Below are positions 13,691 through 27,180 of a DNA stretch of 64,000 nucleotides, in pieces. The translations under genes and the position numbers were made by a program. A model generated the notes under the pieces. It did no database searches. It worked only from the letters and a program-made list of their open reading frames with translations, and was not told the DNA's origin. Source of the DNA: Arbacia lixula (Eukaryota > Echinodermata > Echinoidea > Arbacioida > Arbaciidae); assembly GCA_963669155.1 (NCBI GenBank), contig OZ022584.1, positions 3,596,224-3,660,223 of the forward strand, read 5' to 3'. Position 1 is the first letter of the stretch, and each line of letters starts with the position of its first letter.

Positions 13691-15479
13691 TTTTCATACC
13701 ATTATATAAGACCTTGTGTTTGGTTTGCACACTTACAAGTATAGCACAATATGAATGTTATGTGGTCCATAAGTATTGGGATACAGCAGTGACAGACCCA
13801 CTTCATACTACGGTGATGGTGCACACCCGTCTGAATATGCCAGCGTATGACCATTGCACACTATGGGAGTGGCTGAGCAGACCAGTTCCACAGGTGTGTA
13901 CTACACTCTCTATCTAGCAGGAATTCTTTGGCGGGTGAGAACATCACCAGGCCTGTTCACACTTACAGAATCCTCAACCAGAAAAAAATCAGCAAAACAT
14001 TCATGTAAAATGCAGTGCACAATGCATACATACACATTGGAGAGCATGAGGAACGATATATAACACATATGGTTAACCATGGCATGTACATCTACTGAGT
14101 GTGGCGTGATGCAATGTATATGGTGTGATATACTATAAGTATGGTATATGATATATGGTATATGGTATGTGGTATATGGTGTCACACCTTACATGGTGTG
14201 ATACGGTGTATACACAGCACGATACCGTGTATACAACGTGATACAGTGTATACAGCGTGATACGGTATGGACACCGCGAGTGTGAAAGGGGGCCGTGCAG
14301 CATCTCAAATGTCAGCCTAGTATCAGAGCAAGCTGGGTCAGTGGTCTCAGGGGGGCGGGCTAGCCCCCTTCTATTACGGACTCCTTTTAGGACACTTATG
14401 ATGGCTCCGTGGAGGCCAATTTGTGGCAGAGAAAGATTCATCTTCTGCCTCCCTCTCTCCAGCTTCATGCCTTCATCCTTCTCTTCTTTCTTTCCACAGT
14501 GAGAAACAGAAGTAGGCAATTTACACCCTTTATCTGTTGACTTCCAATAAAACTCAAGCAATTTTCCTGCCATTTCAATCTTAACACTTGTGTCAAGCAT
14601 ATGAGGATAAATTCATAAAAAAAAGAGCTCAAGAAACATGAAAGATATTAATGCATACAGAAAAAGAGCTCTGATCGATTTATTGAGCACTAAAAACACA
14701 GGGCTACAATCTCCTATTTACATGTACATGTGCACAGGAGTCAATAAAGTACCTGACTGAAAACTTATTTTTTTTAAAAATGCTTTGCAATGTTAATTGG
14801 TTCTTTCTTTCTTCTCCTTACAAAGCTAAAAGTGGCATTCACCAAGCATAGGTTTAAATCATTCAAGAAAGAATTTCTGTCTTTCTAATTCATAAAATGA
14901 TTCTTCTTGATTTTCTTTTCCTCCTAACCAACAGGAACAATTCATTGGAACCATTACACATGATAACCGGTCTCCCAATTATAGAAAATTACTGACCAAG
15001 ATTTCCCCATCTCCCAAATGAAACTAAAATGACCATTTGATTCCTTGCCATTGAAACTCCCTGCCCTTCCAGGCTACACATGCTCCAGAACCTTGGGTGA
15101 TGTTATTAACAGGCCGTCAACTTCCATTAACCTGTAGCCTGCACTGCCGTCACAAAGTGCAATTAGTTAATTGAACTTTAAAAAAAGAACACACACTGCT
15201 CTATAGAGACAAGTGACGTTCACTTGGGGTATAGCCATCAAGTGCATATACATGTAACAACCTGAGTGTTGATTAGCTTGATGCACTTGTTGATGTATGA
15301 TGTATAAATTAGCAGAGTTTGGGATTACTGACTCGTTGAGGGGGAACCAATCGATCCTGGTGGACGACTTTGGCTGGCTGGAAGTACACTGACTTTTCAC
15401 AGTTGAAATAGTGAATTCATCACAAAAACAGTGAGGCATGTAACACACATCATAATAATCATTCTCTCTCTTTGTAATT

Positions 15480-16510
15480 ATTGATTCAAAGGGGTGCATA
15501 CCGGAGCATATCCAAGAGTTCATCTTGATTAGGTTGTAAATCATAACACTTGACTAAAGAATGTGTTCCAGAGTTGCCATTATTTAATAGTTTGAAATAA
15601 TAGAGGAGTTTTCCCATGCTTTCATCTTGATTAGGTTGTAAGTTCTATCAATATTTGGCTTAAGAATATGTTGCAGAGTTGCAGTTATCTATTAGTTCAA
15701 AGGGTATATACGAATATATCCATGATTTCATCTTGATGACATTGTAAATCATATCAACATTGGACTGAAGAATACATGTAATCCTAGATTTGCCATTTGA
15801 GGCCTCCATGAATCTCTTTTTGTGATTATTGGTTTCAAGGCGTACAACTAAGAGTATATCCATGATTCCATCTTGATAAGGTTCTAAATAATTACAATAT
15901 CTGGTATTAGATTTCTGGGCTTCATGAACCCTGGTCAAGTAAGGATGTAAAAATTTGTCATGGAATTGCAGTAACCAAAGGGGTATAACTTTATTGCATC
16001 CTATAAGGAATTTAAATGTTTATTCATTGCCTGTTGTCTATTTTCTGAGCAGCAGATTATGCTAGAGTCGTGCTGCACAGTATTTGAATGGAACAAAGCC
16101 AGCCCACATACATGCATGCTCAGTTAAGAACAGGTTGAAGGAATATATAAGACATTATCCATGATTTCATCCTGATTAGGCTGTTAATCGTATCAATTTT
16201 TGAATAAAGAATGAGTCGCTTAGTTGCAGTTTTTCATTAGTTTGAAGGGGAGGAGGAGTATTTCTGTGATTTCATCTTGAGTAGCTTGTAAATTATATCA
16301 ATACCTGGTGGAGGAATGTGTTCCAGAGTTGCAGTTACTTATTAGCTTAAAGGGGTATAGAAGAATATTTCCATGATTTCATCTTGATTAGACTGTAAAT
16401 CATATCAATACTAGACTAAAAAAAATGTGTCCAATCCTTGCAGTTATCTGTATTAGTTGAAAGGGGTGGAAGATATGATTTCATCTTGATTAGGAGGTTG
16501 TAAATCCTAT
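15480..16510. repeat. Degenerate array of about 105-bp units
   Basis: The phrase TTCATCTTGATTAGGTTGTA recurs in variant form near 15520, 15622, 15728, 15869, 16168, 16271, 16380 and 16482. It is followed in most units by AATGTGTTCCAGAGTTGCAG and ATTAGTTTGAAAGGGGTAT. Spacing is about 105 bp with gaps. Divergence is high, so the array is old. Confidence 0.8.
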
Positions 16511-16689
16511 CAATGTGATCTAGAGAAGAAGTTTGAGGCCTCCATGACCGAGCCACACCTGTTGTTCCTATGTGAAGTCACATTAATTTGCTCATTAATT
16601 GTAATGAGGTGAAGTATGAACCTCTGAGTCTCTCCACATGACAGCAAGCTTTCAGCCTTCCTGCTCTCATCAACCAGCGTCACAGCAGC

Positions 16690-17170
16690 AGAAAAAAAAG
16701 ACATTCTTACACTTTTTCTCCTTATTCTGCTGTTGTGAGACAGGTTTTCCCTGTGGAGACAATCGCACCACGTCATTGGGGCAAAACGCCTCTGGGAAGG
16801 TTTGAAGAATGTCCATGCCAGTGTAACACATTACCCGTGGTTTGATGTGTGCTCTACACAGTTGGTCTAACGGGAATACTGCTAAGACGCAATCAGTCAG
16901 TAGCCTCATTTACACTGGAAAATCGTTGACTAAAAAAGAAATCTTGATTTTTCATCCCACCATTTACAACGGGCTGAAAAAAAAATGTGACTCAAGTCTA
17001 ACAACCGAAAGAAAGAGACATTTTTACACTTTTTCTCCTTATTCTGCGGAGGTGACAGTCAGCTTCCCTGAGGAAATGATCACACTACGTCATCTGGGAA
17101 AATTGCTCGAGAAGGTTAAAATGACTAGCCAGCGTACCCAGTGAACCATGCTTTGATATCTAAAGTGTGC
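16690..17170 (+). repeat. Diverged direct repeat of about 170 bp
   Basis: TTACACTTTTTCTCCTTATT, then CTGAGGAAATGATCACAC (CTGTGGAGACAATCGCAC in the first copy) and ACGTCATCTGGG occur at about 16690-16860 and 17005-17170. The unique spacer has TTTACACTGGAAAATCG, which resembles element ends in this window. Confidence 0.7.
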
Positions 17171-17384
17171 AGCACTACACTGCCTGAAAAACAACAACAC
17201 AATTGGGTTTCTAACGAGTGGCTTCAGGAAATATTGATAATCAGGATTATTCAGAATTATTCATCCTGCTTTTCGGTGAACTTTTCTGTCCCGTTAATAA
17301 ACAGTTGTTTTCTCATTATGGTTAGAATGTGTACTTGATCCTTTTTTTTTTCATACAGGTGGAGATGGCTATATACATGTAGAC

Positions 17385-17795
17385 AAGTCTGTGAAGAGTA
17401 GACTGGGACCTTTTTATTAGAAGGAAGAGATGAGTGGAGGAGTGATACGTACATGAACACGTGTCTGTGACATGTAGACTAATAGAAGGAAGAAAAGAGG
17501 AGAGATGGCAAATTACACATGACTGAAGAGTAGATTTAATAGAAGGAAGACAAGGGGAGATGGCTACATATGTGTTTCTGCAAGAAGAAGGCTAGTAGAA
17601 AAAAGAGAAGGGGGAGATAGGGGACATGTGTATGCATGAAGTAGACTAGTAGCAGGGAGAGAAAAGGGGCAATGGGCTACACAAGTCCAAGTGAAGCAGA
17701 AGAAGGAGACAACAAAAGAGATGGATACATAGATGTGTCTGTGAGAAGAAGACTACATGTAGTAGAAGGAAGAGAGAAGGGGAGAAAGCAAACAT
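17385..17795. repeat. Degenerate purine-rich tandem repeat
   Basis: Variants of GTAGACTAATAGAAGGAAGA, GGGGAGATGGCTACA and TGTCTGTGAAGA recur about every 65-90 bp. The plus strand is purine-rich, as in the longer tracts of this gene. Confidence 0.65.
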
Positions 17796-18489
17796 TGTCA
17801 GTATCTGTGCAATGCTGCATTTATCTCCTAATGCAGCCTGCCCAGTCCCATCACGGCTTACATGCATTTATTATGCCCAGGCTTAGGGGTGGATCTAGAG
17901 CAATCCCTGACCATCCTCTGCCCAGGAGTCTCCCTTCTGCTAGCCCCTTGCTGTCCCTCCTCAGAAACCCTCCCCACAGCTGCCTGGTCATCCCCCTACC
18001 CTGTCCTCATCTCTCATCTCATGTAATCCTCACTCACAATTACTGGGCCTCTCACAATCCCCCACAATTATCTCTTCAATTACTTCCAATTAATCATCAC
18101 AAATATGTCTTCATTCCATTTCCAAAACCATTCTACAACTGCTCAAAATCCTTTACTTAATACATCTAAATAAACCCGTCAGAAACTGACAACATATAGA
18201 ATATCAACATCCTGCTACATGTATATGGTTGGGTATATGCTTTACTTGACCCTCACGTGACAGCATGTGATATATAGGAAGGATGCAAACAACAGTCCCA
18301 TATGCCCACTATGGTGTCACGCTGAACCTGCAATGCTCTCTGAGACGTAATTGAGAGTTAGTTATAACACCCATTTGAGAGCTGGCAATTGGGAAGGGAC
18401 TGGTGGGGGAAATTGGCTGCAGTGAGCAGGCCAATATTGGGCAGCACTGACTTCCTATATTGACCAATTATATTGCCTGGGATTAGAAT

Positions 18490-19156
18490 GGGTAGGTATT
18501 ATGGAGAGGAGGTGAGGGAGAGGGTAGAGATGGGGAGGAGAAGAGAGAAAAAGAGGATGAGGTGAGGGGGATGGGAGAGAAAGAGAAGAGAGAGGTGCAG
18601 AGAGAAGGATTGAGAGCAATGCAGATATGAAGAGATAAAGAGAGAGAGGGGGGAGAGGGAGAGAGAGAGAGGGGGGAGAGAGAGAGGGAGAGGGAGAGAG
18701 AGGGAGAGAGAGGGAGGGAGAGGGACAGGGAGGGACAGGGACAGGGACAGGGAGGGAGAGGGACAGGGAGAGGGGGACAGGGAGGGAGGGAGGAAGGGAG
18801 GGAGGGAGAGGAAGGGAGGGAGGGAGGGAGGGAGAGGGAGGGAGGGAGGGAGGGAGAGGGAGGGAGGGAGGGAGAGGGAGGGAGAGAGAGGGAGGGAGAG
18901 AGAGGGAGGGAGAGAGAGGGAGGGAGAGAGAGGGAGGGAGGGAGGGAGGGAGGGAGGGAGGGAGGGAGGGAGGGAGGGAGGGAGGGAGAGAGAGAGGGGG
19001 GAGAGGGGAGAGAGAGAGAGTGAGAGGAGAGAGAAGGGGGATAAAGAGAGTGGTGAGAAGAGGGAGATAAGGGGGAACATGTGGAAAGGAGAAATCAGGG
19101 AAGGGGAGAGGCAAATGAAAGTGATAGACAGAGAGACAGACATGGAATGGGAGGGA

Positions 19157-19204
<48 letters not shown>

Positions 19205-19210
19205 AGGTAG
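18490..19210 (+). repeat. Polypurine tract with a (GGGA)n core
   Basis: The purine-rich plus strand contains a long run of GGGAGGGAGGGAGGGA between about 18780 and 18990. Such repeats of three or more Gs at short spacing can form G-quadruplexes on this strand. Confidence 0.95.
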
Positions 19211-19772
19211 TCTATTGATGCAACATAAAGACTCTCCTACTGGAAGCAATTTCACTTCACCAATTTCTATAACTCTCCCCTTCTCATGAAAGCCATTCCA
19301 AGGAGTCTCAAATCAAATCTGACTTCATTACAGGGCAGATTTCTTCCACTTCCATACTTGATTACGAGCCCTATTGGGCACACATAACTAAAGCAAATAT
19401 ATATCACGACTTTCTATGCCTCTAAAGCGATTCATAGCACTGAATCATTAAAAGAATTTAAACAAATTATTAAAGCAATTCCTAAATGTGTTTTTCTGTG
19501 AATGCTTCAATTCTCTTCATTCTAAAGTAATTAAGCAACAATTTGTGTAGTATTTAGTGGTTTCCTTGGTAAGTTACTACGTAGTATGTTGCCAGAGGTG
19601 TTACTGCCAAGCATGTTTTTTCACCATTCCTGAACAACAGCGTCCCAATAACATTCATTATGATGTGAAAGATTTCTCTTCGAATACTAGAGAGGCACAT
19701 GCTATCTATGTTAGATATGGATACACTGCATATGCCCGAGGGCTTGCCCAACGTAGCAGCAAGGTGACCTAC

Positions 19773-19865
19773 CTTTCTAACCACTTCCACTGTAAGAACC
19801 TGGAGAAGTACATGCTGTCTTGGTAGTCCTTGTAAGGCTCTCCTTTCAGGTACTCCCTTATCACT
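19773..19865 (-). CDS. GRK5: GRK4/5/6-type receptor kinase, exon 6 (end of RGS-homology domain)
   Basis: This exon encodes residues 128-158 plus two bases of residue 159: VIREYLKGEPYKDYQ, then DSMYFSRFLQWKWLE. The motifs EYL-GEP, DSM-F-RFLQWKWLE are diagnostic of GRK4/5/6 and close the RGS-homology core before the kinase domain. The acceptor is CATGCAG and the donor is GTAGGT. The first base completes a split isoleucine codon with the previous exon, and the last two bases (AG) complete an arginine codon with the next. The intron after it is the longest bounded one in the window, about 11.3 kb, and holds three polypurine tracts and two tandem arrays. Confidence 0.97.
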
Positions 19866-21289
19866 CTGCATGAAGAAGGAAAACAAAGAAGAAAATGATT
19901 TACTTCAGTTAAAAAAGGTGAAAGTAGGCTGAGGGTGACTTAGCCCAAGCAATGCACAAAAGATAGCCCACATGCATTAGAAAAGAGAGTGAGAAAACTA
20001 CCTTCTAAGGTATGATGCAGACATAATTCAACAGGCTTATTTGAGGACAAAGGGATTGAAAAGTCGCCATTCATAATATATATATATTTCCCTGGTTTAC
20101 GTACATGTAATATTGCTATCATCATTTACAAGTTGATCTGTCACGGCATTCAAATAATATGTAAAAAATACAGTATGTGAAGGAATGATAATGTATTTCT
20201 CATTCATTATACAATGCTATGAAATTCTTATTGGCTTAACATCATAACATTCTGAATTGCTTTATCTCTGTGCGTGCCACTGCATCACATTGACACTAGT
20301 AATACACACAAACCCCATAGAATACACATTTGACTGGCATACAAAGGGTTAAAATGGCCACACATAGAAAACATTGGTTTTCATAACACAAAAGCGAGGA
20401 AAATATGAAGAAGCTTGTGGTCAAACTACAAAGCATGTTTTTCACATTTCAACCACCTGATTGTTACATAAGCAGAAGTATTGTTCCATCAAGTCTAAAT
20501 GAGGTTGCTTCAACATGGCCTTTAATGCTAAGGCTATTTTTGGCTTGAGAGTACGTAGATTGTATCGTTTTCTAGATATAATACTCCAGTTACTGACAAA
20601 CATGTTGTAAAGAGCAATAATATATCTGTTTTATCTGTTTTTTAAATGTTATCTCCTATCATCTTCTTGTTCAGTAAGACTCATTTTCAAATTCAATTCA
20701 AATTCAACAGTTTTATTGATATGATTTTGATATGAATTACAGTTTAAAAACATTTAAATGGTAAACAATACAGTGTACAGTATAAAGTGTAATTAAGTAC
20801 AACAATGACTTAGACTCTCTATCGCTTTACCCCCTCCCTGAACCCCCCCCCCCTTTCACCACATCATTATATTAATGTTATTATCATCACAAACAAGTAT
20901 GAAATTACAAATACAGATAGAATAGCATAGCACATCATAGAATTCATTTAAGATGACTAGAGTAAGACCTCTCATGAGGATTGATTTTGTGAGTGTTCAC
21001 TCTGTTAATGCCAAGCTAGGGATAGCTAGAATATTTCATGCTCCATTCACCTATGGTACTGAAAGGGTTACAAAAAAAAATTAAAAGCACTCACTGGTAC
21101 AGATGGGCCTGATTCGCACATTCCATTGTGTGACATTTACACACAAATATATACGCCGCCTAGAGAAAGCCACTTCTACCACATGATATCAACACTGGCA
21201 ACAGGCCTGCGTCTTGCCATGTCATGAATACCACCCTCTGAATCATTCATGACAGTGCAGACCTATTCTTGGAATATACTGCTCTCGGA

Positions 21290-22265
21290 TAACTCATCCA
21301 CAAATCACTCCATATTATGTAGTGACATAATGTACTCTTGTACAGCTCTAAATCAATCTTTCAGTGAATTAATGTGCTTTGTCTATTAATCTAGACATTA
21401 CTCTATATGAGGAACAATGATAAAATGTGCTCTTGTAAAACTAATATCATTCCACATAAGATTCAGTGAATTAATGTGCCCTTGTTTATTGATCTACACA
21501 TCATTCCATAAAGGTACATTGACATAATGCGCTCTAAACTGATCTACAAACTATTTCATATGAGGAACAATGGCTTAATGTACTTATTATAACCAATGTC
21601 ACTCTATGAGGTTTAGTGATATGTGTTACTGTTTATCTATCTACACATCACTCTATATGAGGAACAGTGATGTAATGTGCTCGTTTTGTAATCTACACAT
21701 CACTCGATACCGATAAAGTGACTTCTTGTGCTCTTGTAAAATTGATCTTGACATCACTGCAAATGAGGTACAGTCATGTAATGTGCTAGTGTTTATCAGT
21801 CTACATCATTCCATGTGAGGTACATTGAATTCATGTGCTATATTGTTCATCAATCTACAGCCTACATACACATCACTCTGTGTGAGGAACATGCATAGTG
21901 ACATAATTAAACTGCATTTTATTCTATATAATGACTTATACTATATGCTCTTGTAAAACTTCTCTACACATCACTATATAGTGATGTAATGTGATCTTGT
22001 TTATTAATCTACACATCACCTCTTACAGTATGAGGTAAGGTGAATTAATGTGCTCTCCTAAAACTCCTCTACACATCACTCTATATATCTTAACCTTCAC
22101 AGTACCATAGGTGCATGACATATTCAACAAGTCATTGGAGTTTTCCTGGCTTGATATCGAGAGAGGGCTCACGTGTTCTTGTAAACTTATCATGAAATCA
22201 GTTGATATGAGGTACTATGACGTAATGTGCTCTTGTACAACTGATCTTCACGTCACGCTATATGC
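21290..22265. repeat. Degenerate array of about 75-80-bp units
   Basis: Variants of AATCTACACATCACTCTATA, TGAGGAACAATGACATAATG and TGTGCTCTTGTAAAACT recur more than ten times. Units are heavily diverged and uneven in length, so the count is approximate. Confidence 0.75.
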
Positions 22266-22784
22266 GGGTAGCAGTAATAAGAGGGTATTAATTCTTTACA
22301 CAGACCTGGGAATCATTAAATTAAAAAGATACAGTGTTTCTAACGAGCTATGGGTTTGCTGGTACACTGTGCATGTAATGTTCACTCTGCAAACAACAAA
22401 CCAAGGTTCCCTACAAAGACATCGTGTGAGGAATTGTGTGTATGGTGTTGTGGGTGTGGTTGTGTGGTTGTGTGTGTGGGGGGGGAGGGTGGAGGGAGAT
22501 GATTAAGATTGCCATTGATCATCCAGCTGATGCACCTCATGCCACCTTAGCCATCTTCCTTCCCCAAATCTTATCCAACCACTTTATAAAAAAGAAATAA
22601 AAAAATGTTATTGCCTTTTAATTCCTTTCTGCCTTGCATGCACCTCATTCCTCCTGGAATCAATATTTATTATCTTATATTTTTCTTGCTTATTTCAGTC
22701 CAATATAATGTGCTAGATTATTAAATCTAGGAGAAATAAAAGTGCTAAAATTGACCACCTCCATATATGCAGTGCATCGCTACA

Positions 22785-23090
22785 CTGGTCCATCAACGCC
22801 CTTTAACACCAAGCATGACCCCATGCCACCACATTCAATCCGTGTGCATACTCTCCTTACACTCATTCACCAATGCCCTTTAACACCGAACACGACCCCA
22901 TGCCACCACATTCAGTCTGTGTGCATACTCTCCTTACATTGATCCACCAACGCCCATTAACGCCAAGCATGACTCCATGCCACTACATTCAATCTGTATG
23001 GATACTCTCCTTTACCTACCCACCAACACCCTTTAACACCGAGCATGACCCCATGCCACCACATTCAATCTGTGTGCATACTCTCCATAA
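22785..23090. repeat. Four-copy 77-bp tandem repeat
   Basis: CCCTTTAACACCAAGCATGA, CCCCATGCCACCACATTCAA and TGTGTGCATACTCTCC recur four times at about 77-bp spacing, with 5-10% difference between units. Because 77 is not a multiple of three, the apparent repeated peptides in the open frames are by-products. Confidence 0.9.
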
Positions 23091-24215
23091 TGAGGTTTAA
23101 ATGACTTAGCTCAGCTGGTGTCCAATAAGGCAAGAATGCTAGTGGCATGTTATCTTCATATTACATTCTAGCTGCTCCACTCTACACGAAAGACAGTCAT
23201 TCCCAACATGCACGTATTTAGTGGAGTCTTACCCCTACGTTACAATCCCACCCCATCAATGACTGCATTGGACACGGTACAGTGTGATACGTACGTCGTA
23301 ATTATGTATTACCATCTTGCCTGTCAGTGGTACACTCCACTCTTACTTTTGGCATCACGTAGCAGTAGGTTGGATTACTGAAGTCAAGACTTGATCTCAA
23401 TATCGACTGGTACTATAATGTTTCATGGCAAGCTGACATGTTAATTCTGTCCCATACACTGCTTCATTTCAGGTTCTCTACTTCCTTATACATGTAGTCT
23501 GATAGATGCATCTATACACTGTACAGAGTATAAATACACGCATCATCTAATGTCCTGTTACGTTACAGTTCATGTACTTGTATACAAAGGAACTCATTTT
23601 CTAGTCATATCTTCTTCAACAACAAAAAGATCAAGACCTTTTCATTGAATAATGTATAACGCAAAATGTTCTTAATGATCAATTTTTCCATGAAAGCCAA
23701 TATTAATGCAATATTCCCTCTTTAAGGCATCCTCAATTTGCTTTCCTTTTTTCATCCATTTTCCTTCCTTCCAAGAAAAATCTAACCTAGTTTAATAGGA
23801 GCAGCACATTTCCCGACTGGATTTGTGGGAGTACGAGATTGCACAAATGTGCACGCTGAACATCTTGTCATCAGCACACCTTCATTAACATTGATCATCA
23901 TAATGTATTTAACCTTCTCAATACATGCACCAAGCCCTAAAAGTCCATCACTTACAACACTTGTCATGCACTTATGACATTGGTAGTGTTAACTTCACCA
24001 TTCCCTCTTCCATAGAAGAAATAACTACATGTGCTGTACTACTCCAGGAAATTTCAATTGCATGCAAAAATTGTTTTTGCATTCCATTTAGATGTAGCTT
24101 AATAGCAAGCTTAAGCTCCAGAAAAGACATGTCCTATGCCATATGAAATGTCTGTTTTCAACTCATTAACTCTGTGCGTGCCACATGGGACTTTTGTTCA
24201 AGATTAATAAGTATA

Positions 24216-24402
24216 CAAGAAACTCACAGAATGGCAACCAAGAACAGGAAAGCGTATAATGGGTCGACAAAAGAGGAGGTGGAGAGACGAAATATCAACA
24301 TGCACAAACACAGCAACATGGAACAGAATGACAGCAAATAGAAGTGAATGGACACTGATTGAGGAGGGCTTCATCCAACAATGGTTGAACAATGCCTAAT
24401 GA
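24216..24402 (+). pseudogene. 3' end of a LINE (non-LTR) reverse-transcriptase ORF, 5'-truncated
   Basis: A plus-strand frame reads VYKKLTEWQPRTGKR, then MGRQKRRWRDEI, then WNRMTANRSEWTLIEEGFIQ, then QWLNNA and a stop. The pattern GRxKxRWRDEI, about 15 residues, RxxW, then EEGFIQQW is the C-terminal tail typical of endonuclease/reverse-transcriptase proteins of non-LTR retrotransposons in marine invertebrates. Stop codons just upstream of 24216 end the frame and no reverse-transcriptase core is present, so only the last 60 or so codons remain, as expected for 5' truncation during target-primed insertion. It lies antisense to the GRK gene inside an intron. The clade cannot be named from the tail alone. 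Confidence 0.75.
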
Positions 24403-26532
24403 TGAAAACGTATACGCAATTCCCATACAGCAGCAGTTTGTTTGGCGCACAAAGAATTAACAGCCTCCTTTCTCCTAATGAGTGACGTTGGATTCTGTCA
24501 CATTTCTGAGCTACCTGTATTCCTGTATGATGAAGTTGAATCCATCTTGCATTTAGTCAATCGTAGAGGCGGTTTTCCCTACAAATTTTATTCAATTTCT
24601 CTTTAGTTATTTATTTGATACTGAATGAAACAGTGCAGCACGATACACAGGTGATACAAAACCAAGGTACCAATCCCAATATGCACTTAGAACTTGTTTT
24701 GTTCCCGTTGAAGCACATCTACTAATTTTCTTTTAATCATGAGTTAGTAGCACCTTTTTTCCAGTACTCGAGTGCATGGAGAGAAATTCCTTTGAATCAC
24801 GACATACCTAAACACATTGTTTCTGGTTAAAATACTGATAGTTACTACATCAGTATCAGCCATGGATTGCAAATTGCAAATTGATACCAAGTTATCTTCT
24901 TTGTGCTCAACTTGATGAGCTTGTTTTCTGTCTGGTCAGTTTGATACTGCTATGAGTAGTCTCTCCTCCAAGCTGATGGGAATCAAAATCATTGAGAATC
25001 AGATTTAACACAAAAAGGGATCACCAGTCGTTCGTAAAGTCTTTCGTATCTTACAAACAGCTTGGTGAAACACCCCCCTGCTCGCGCAAAAAACCCAATC
25101 AACTAGAGCACGCTTACTGTAGACAGGCAGGACCTGTTCCTTATTTGATGACTCTTTATAGAGTTTTGGTATAGATTTTTTTTTTGTGTGGGTGCCCTTT
25201 TCGCTATACAATGATTCTTTATAAGACATATAGCCAACCGTTTGGGTAAAGCTATACGATGAAGTTTTTGTGTGTGGACATGGAGTATTGACACTGTGGT
25301 TGACAAGCAAGCTGACATCACCACGGTGCACGTCTCCTGTCACTAGGATCCACTGCAGTGTGAAGCAAGGCTACTCTCCTGGAAATGACACCCTGGCAGC
25401 TCAAACCACAAGACATCCACACAGTGACAGCCCTTATATATATCTTATTATCATTACCCCTTCTATTCAAAACAATTCACAAAATCTCAAAGAGGAATGA
25501 ACGATGAACACGATGAAGCATCAAAAAGCTGTTTATGTACTGTATTCATGATTTTCCCCTGACGACAATCGCTGTATTTCGTGATTAATTATCAAAGGGT
25601 GGAACACTGAATCTTATCATTATTGCTGCATGGACAGACAAGATTTTGAGATACTAGTATTGTTTAAAAGGCGTGCATTAAATTTACATATGACAAAAAT
25701 GGTCTTTTATGGAAGTTGTGAAGACAAAAACTTCAGTATTTCGGTAGAGATTGTGACAATGGTGTGGTAGTCCTAGTACTAGTGCACGCGACATCAAGAT
25801 ACTCCGTGAAACATTGATAAAAAAAGAGCAGGGGCCTTTATGCTCAATTTTAATTAGCATGGATAACCAGTTGCTCCGGTTTAAGATTCATGAGACTCCC
25901 AAATGCTTGTAGAGTGAACATGATCTTGTTAAAACATGCTATGCTAATTTTCTCCTTGTCCTTATACTTTCAATCAACTGCACGAGCTGATTATCATCCT
26001 CTAAGAAATATATGACTTGGTGTTTTAACTTTTGAAATTGAGAATGAGTGCTATGAGGAGGCATGATATCAAAACTTTCTTTATCAATACAGTATCAGAT
26101 GAAGGTAATACATCAGAATATTTGGAAAGGTATTTGGTTTACGTCAAGAATTTGAAGAGGTATCCAGAATTGGGGGTGTCTTTGTGACGTCTACGCTGAT
26201 CCAATTTTAGCGAGAAAATATGCAAAATAACTGCAGGGCTTTTCCAGAAATTTTGCAGCAAAACCAGACCTGCATGCGGGAGGGGAAATGTATTCCGAGA
26301 TTCCACCTTGCTGAATGGACTTCAAGGTATCCGTGGGAGTCTCAGAGAGGTTATGTGGGAGGTACTAAGAAATAACTGTTTACAACAGGGATGTATAATG
26401 CCATCTAGGTGTTCACACAATACAACTTACCCATTTTCCTCATTTTCCCTGAAAGAACAGCTGAAGCAGAAAAGAATTAGGATGAGGTAAAGTACAATAA
26501 AATTAGGAGTAAAGTAATGTGGGTTGACTTAC

Positions 26533-26633
26533 ATCCTACACTCATCAAAGAGCTCTTTGCTTGAGGATTCCTGCAGGGCATTCTGACAAGCTGTAGCCTT
26601 TTCCTCATCGACTGGCTCCAACCTCTGCAGGGA
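26533..26633 (-). CDS. GRK5: GRK4/5/6-type receptor kinase, exon 5 (RGS-homology helices)
   Basis: This exon encodes residues 95-127 plus two bases of residue 128: SLQRLEPVDEEKATACQ, then NALQESSSKELFDECR. The KELF motif and its distance from the previous exon match human GRK5 exactly: 32 residues from the KYL-equivalent to ELF. That spacing chooses the acceptor CTACAG before TCC over a second possible AG nine bases further in. The donor is GTAAGT after AT. Most of this exon is diverged from vertebrate sequences, as expected for the loop side of the RGS-homology domain. Just upstream in the transcript, on the higher-coordinate side, is a 0.5-kb tract that is polypyrimidine in the RNA. It probably supplies an unusually long pyrimidine run before the acceptor. 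Confidence 0.92.
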
Positions 26634-26644
26634 CTGTAGGCAGG

Positions 26645-27180
26645 CAGTGGGGTGGGGAAGCAGAGGGGTACAGAGAGAGGGAGAGGGGGAGAGAGAGTGG
26701 TGATGGGGTGAAAGAAGGGGTACATGAAGGGAGAATGCAGAGGCAAAGATGGGGTGAAATGCAGGGAACAGACAGTGTGATAGAGGGGGAGAGGGGGTAG
26801 AGGGGGGAATAAGAGGGATATGGGGGAAATAGGAGAAAGGGTGAAGGGAAGGGAGTGATTGAGTGAAATAGAGGGGGTTAAGGGAAGGGATATAGAAGGA
26901 GGGAGGGGATATAGGAGACAAGGGGATATATGGAAATGGGATAAAAGGGGGGTACAGGGTGGGGGGAGAATGGAGAGGTAGAGAAAGAGTGAAATGGGGG
27001 AACAGGGAGGGTGATAGAGGGAGGAAGGTGGAGATAAAGGGAGTGGGGGAGAAGGGGAAGAAGGGGAAAAGGAGAGAAATGGAAAAGGGGACAAGGGGAA
27101 AAGGGGGGCAAGGGGAGAAGGGAGAGGAAGAAAGGGGGGAGAAGGAGGGAGGGGTGCACGGTGAGAGAGACAGAGAAAGA
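26645..27180 (+). repeat. Polypurine tract beside an exon acceptor
   Basis: The plus strand is mainly A and G with scattered T. It lies immediately upstream, in the transcript, of the exon at 26533-26633, so it reads as pyrimidine in the pre-mRNA next to that acceptor. Confidence 0.92.

Larger units (their letters stand above)
19866..26532 (-). other. 6.7-kb intron of the GRK gene
   Basis: This intron contains a degenerate array at about 21290-22265, a four-copy 77-bp repeat (22785-23090) and the 3' end of a LINE (24216-24402) on the opposite strand. The remaining stretches (19866-21290, 23100-24200 and 24410-26530) are AT-rich with no recognised exon or element ends. Confidence 0.75.

Noticed and set aside
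22742-23100. Apparent repetitive proteins over the four-copy 77-bp repeat
   Set aside because: The unit length is not a multiple of three, so the frames shift between copies.
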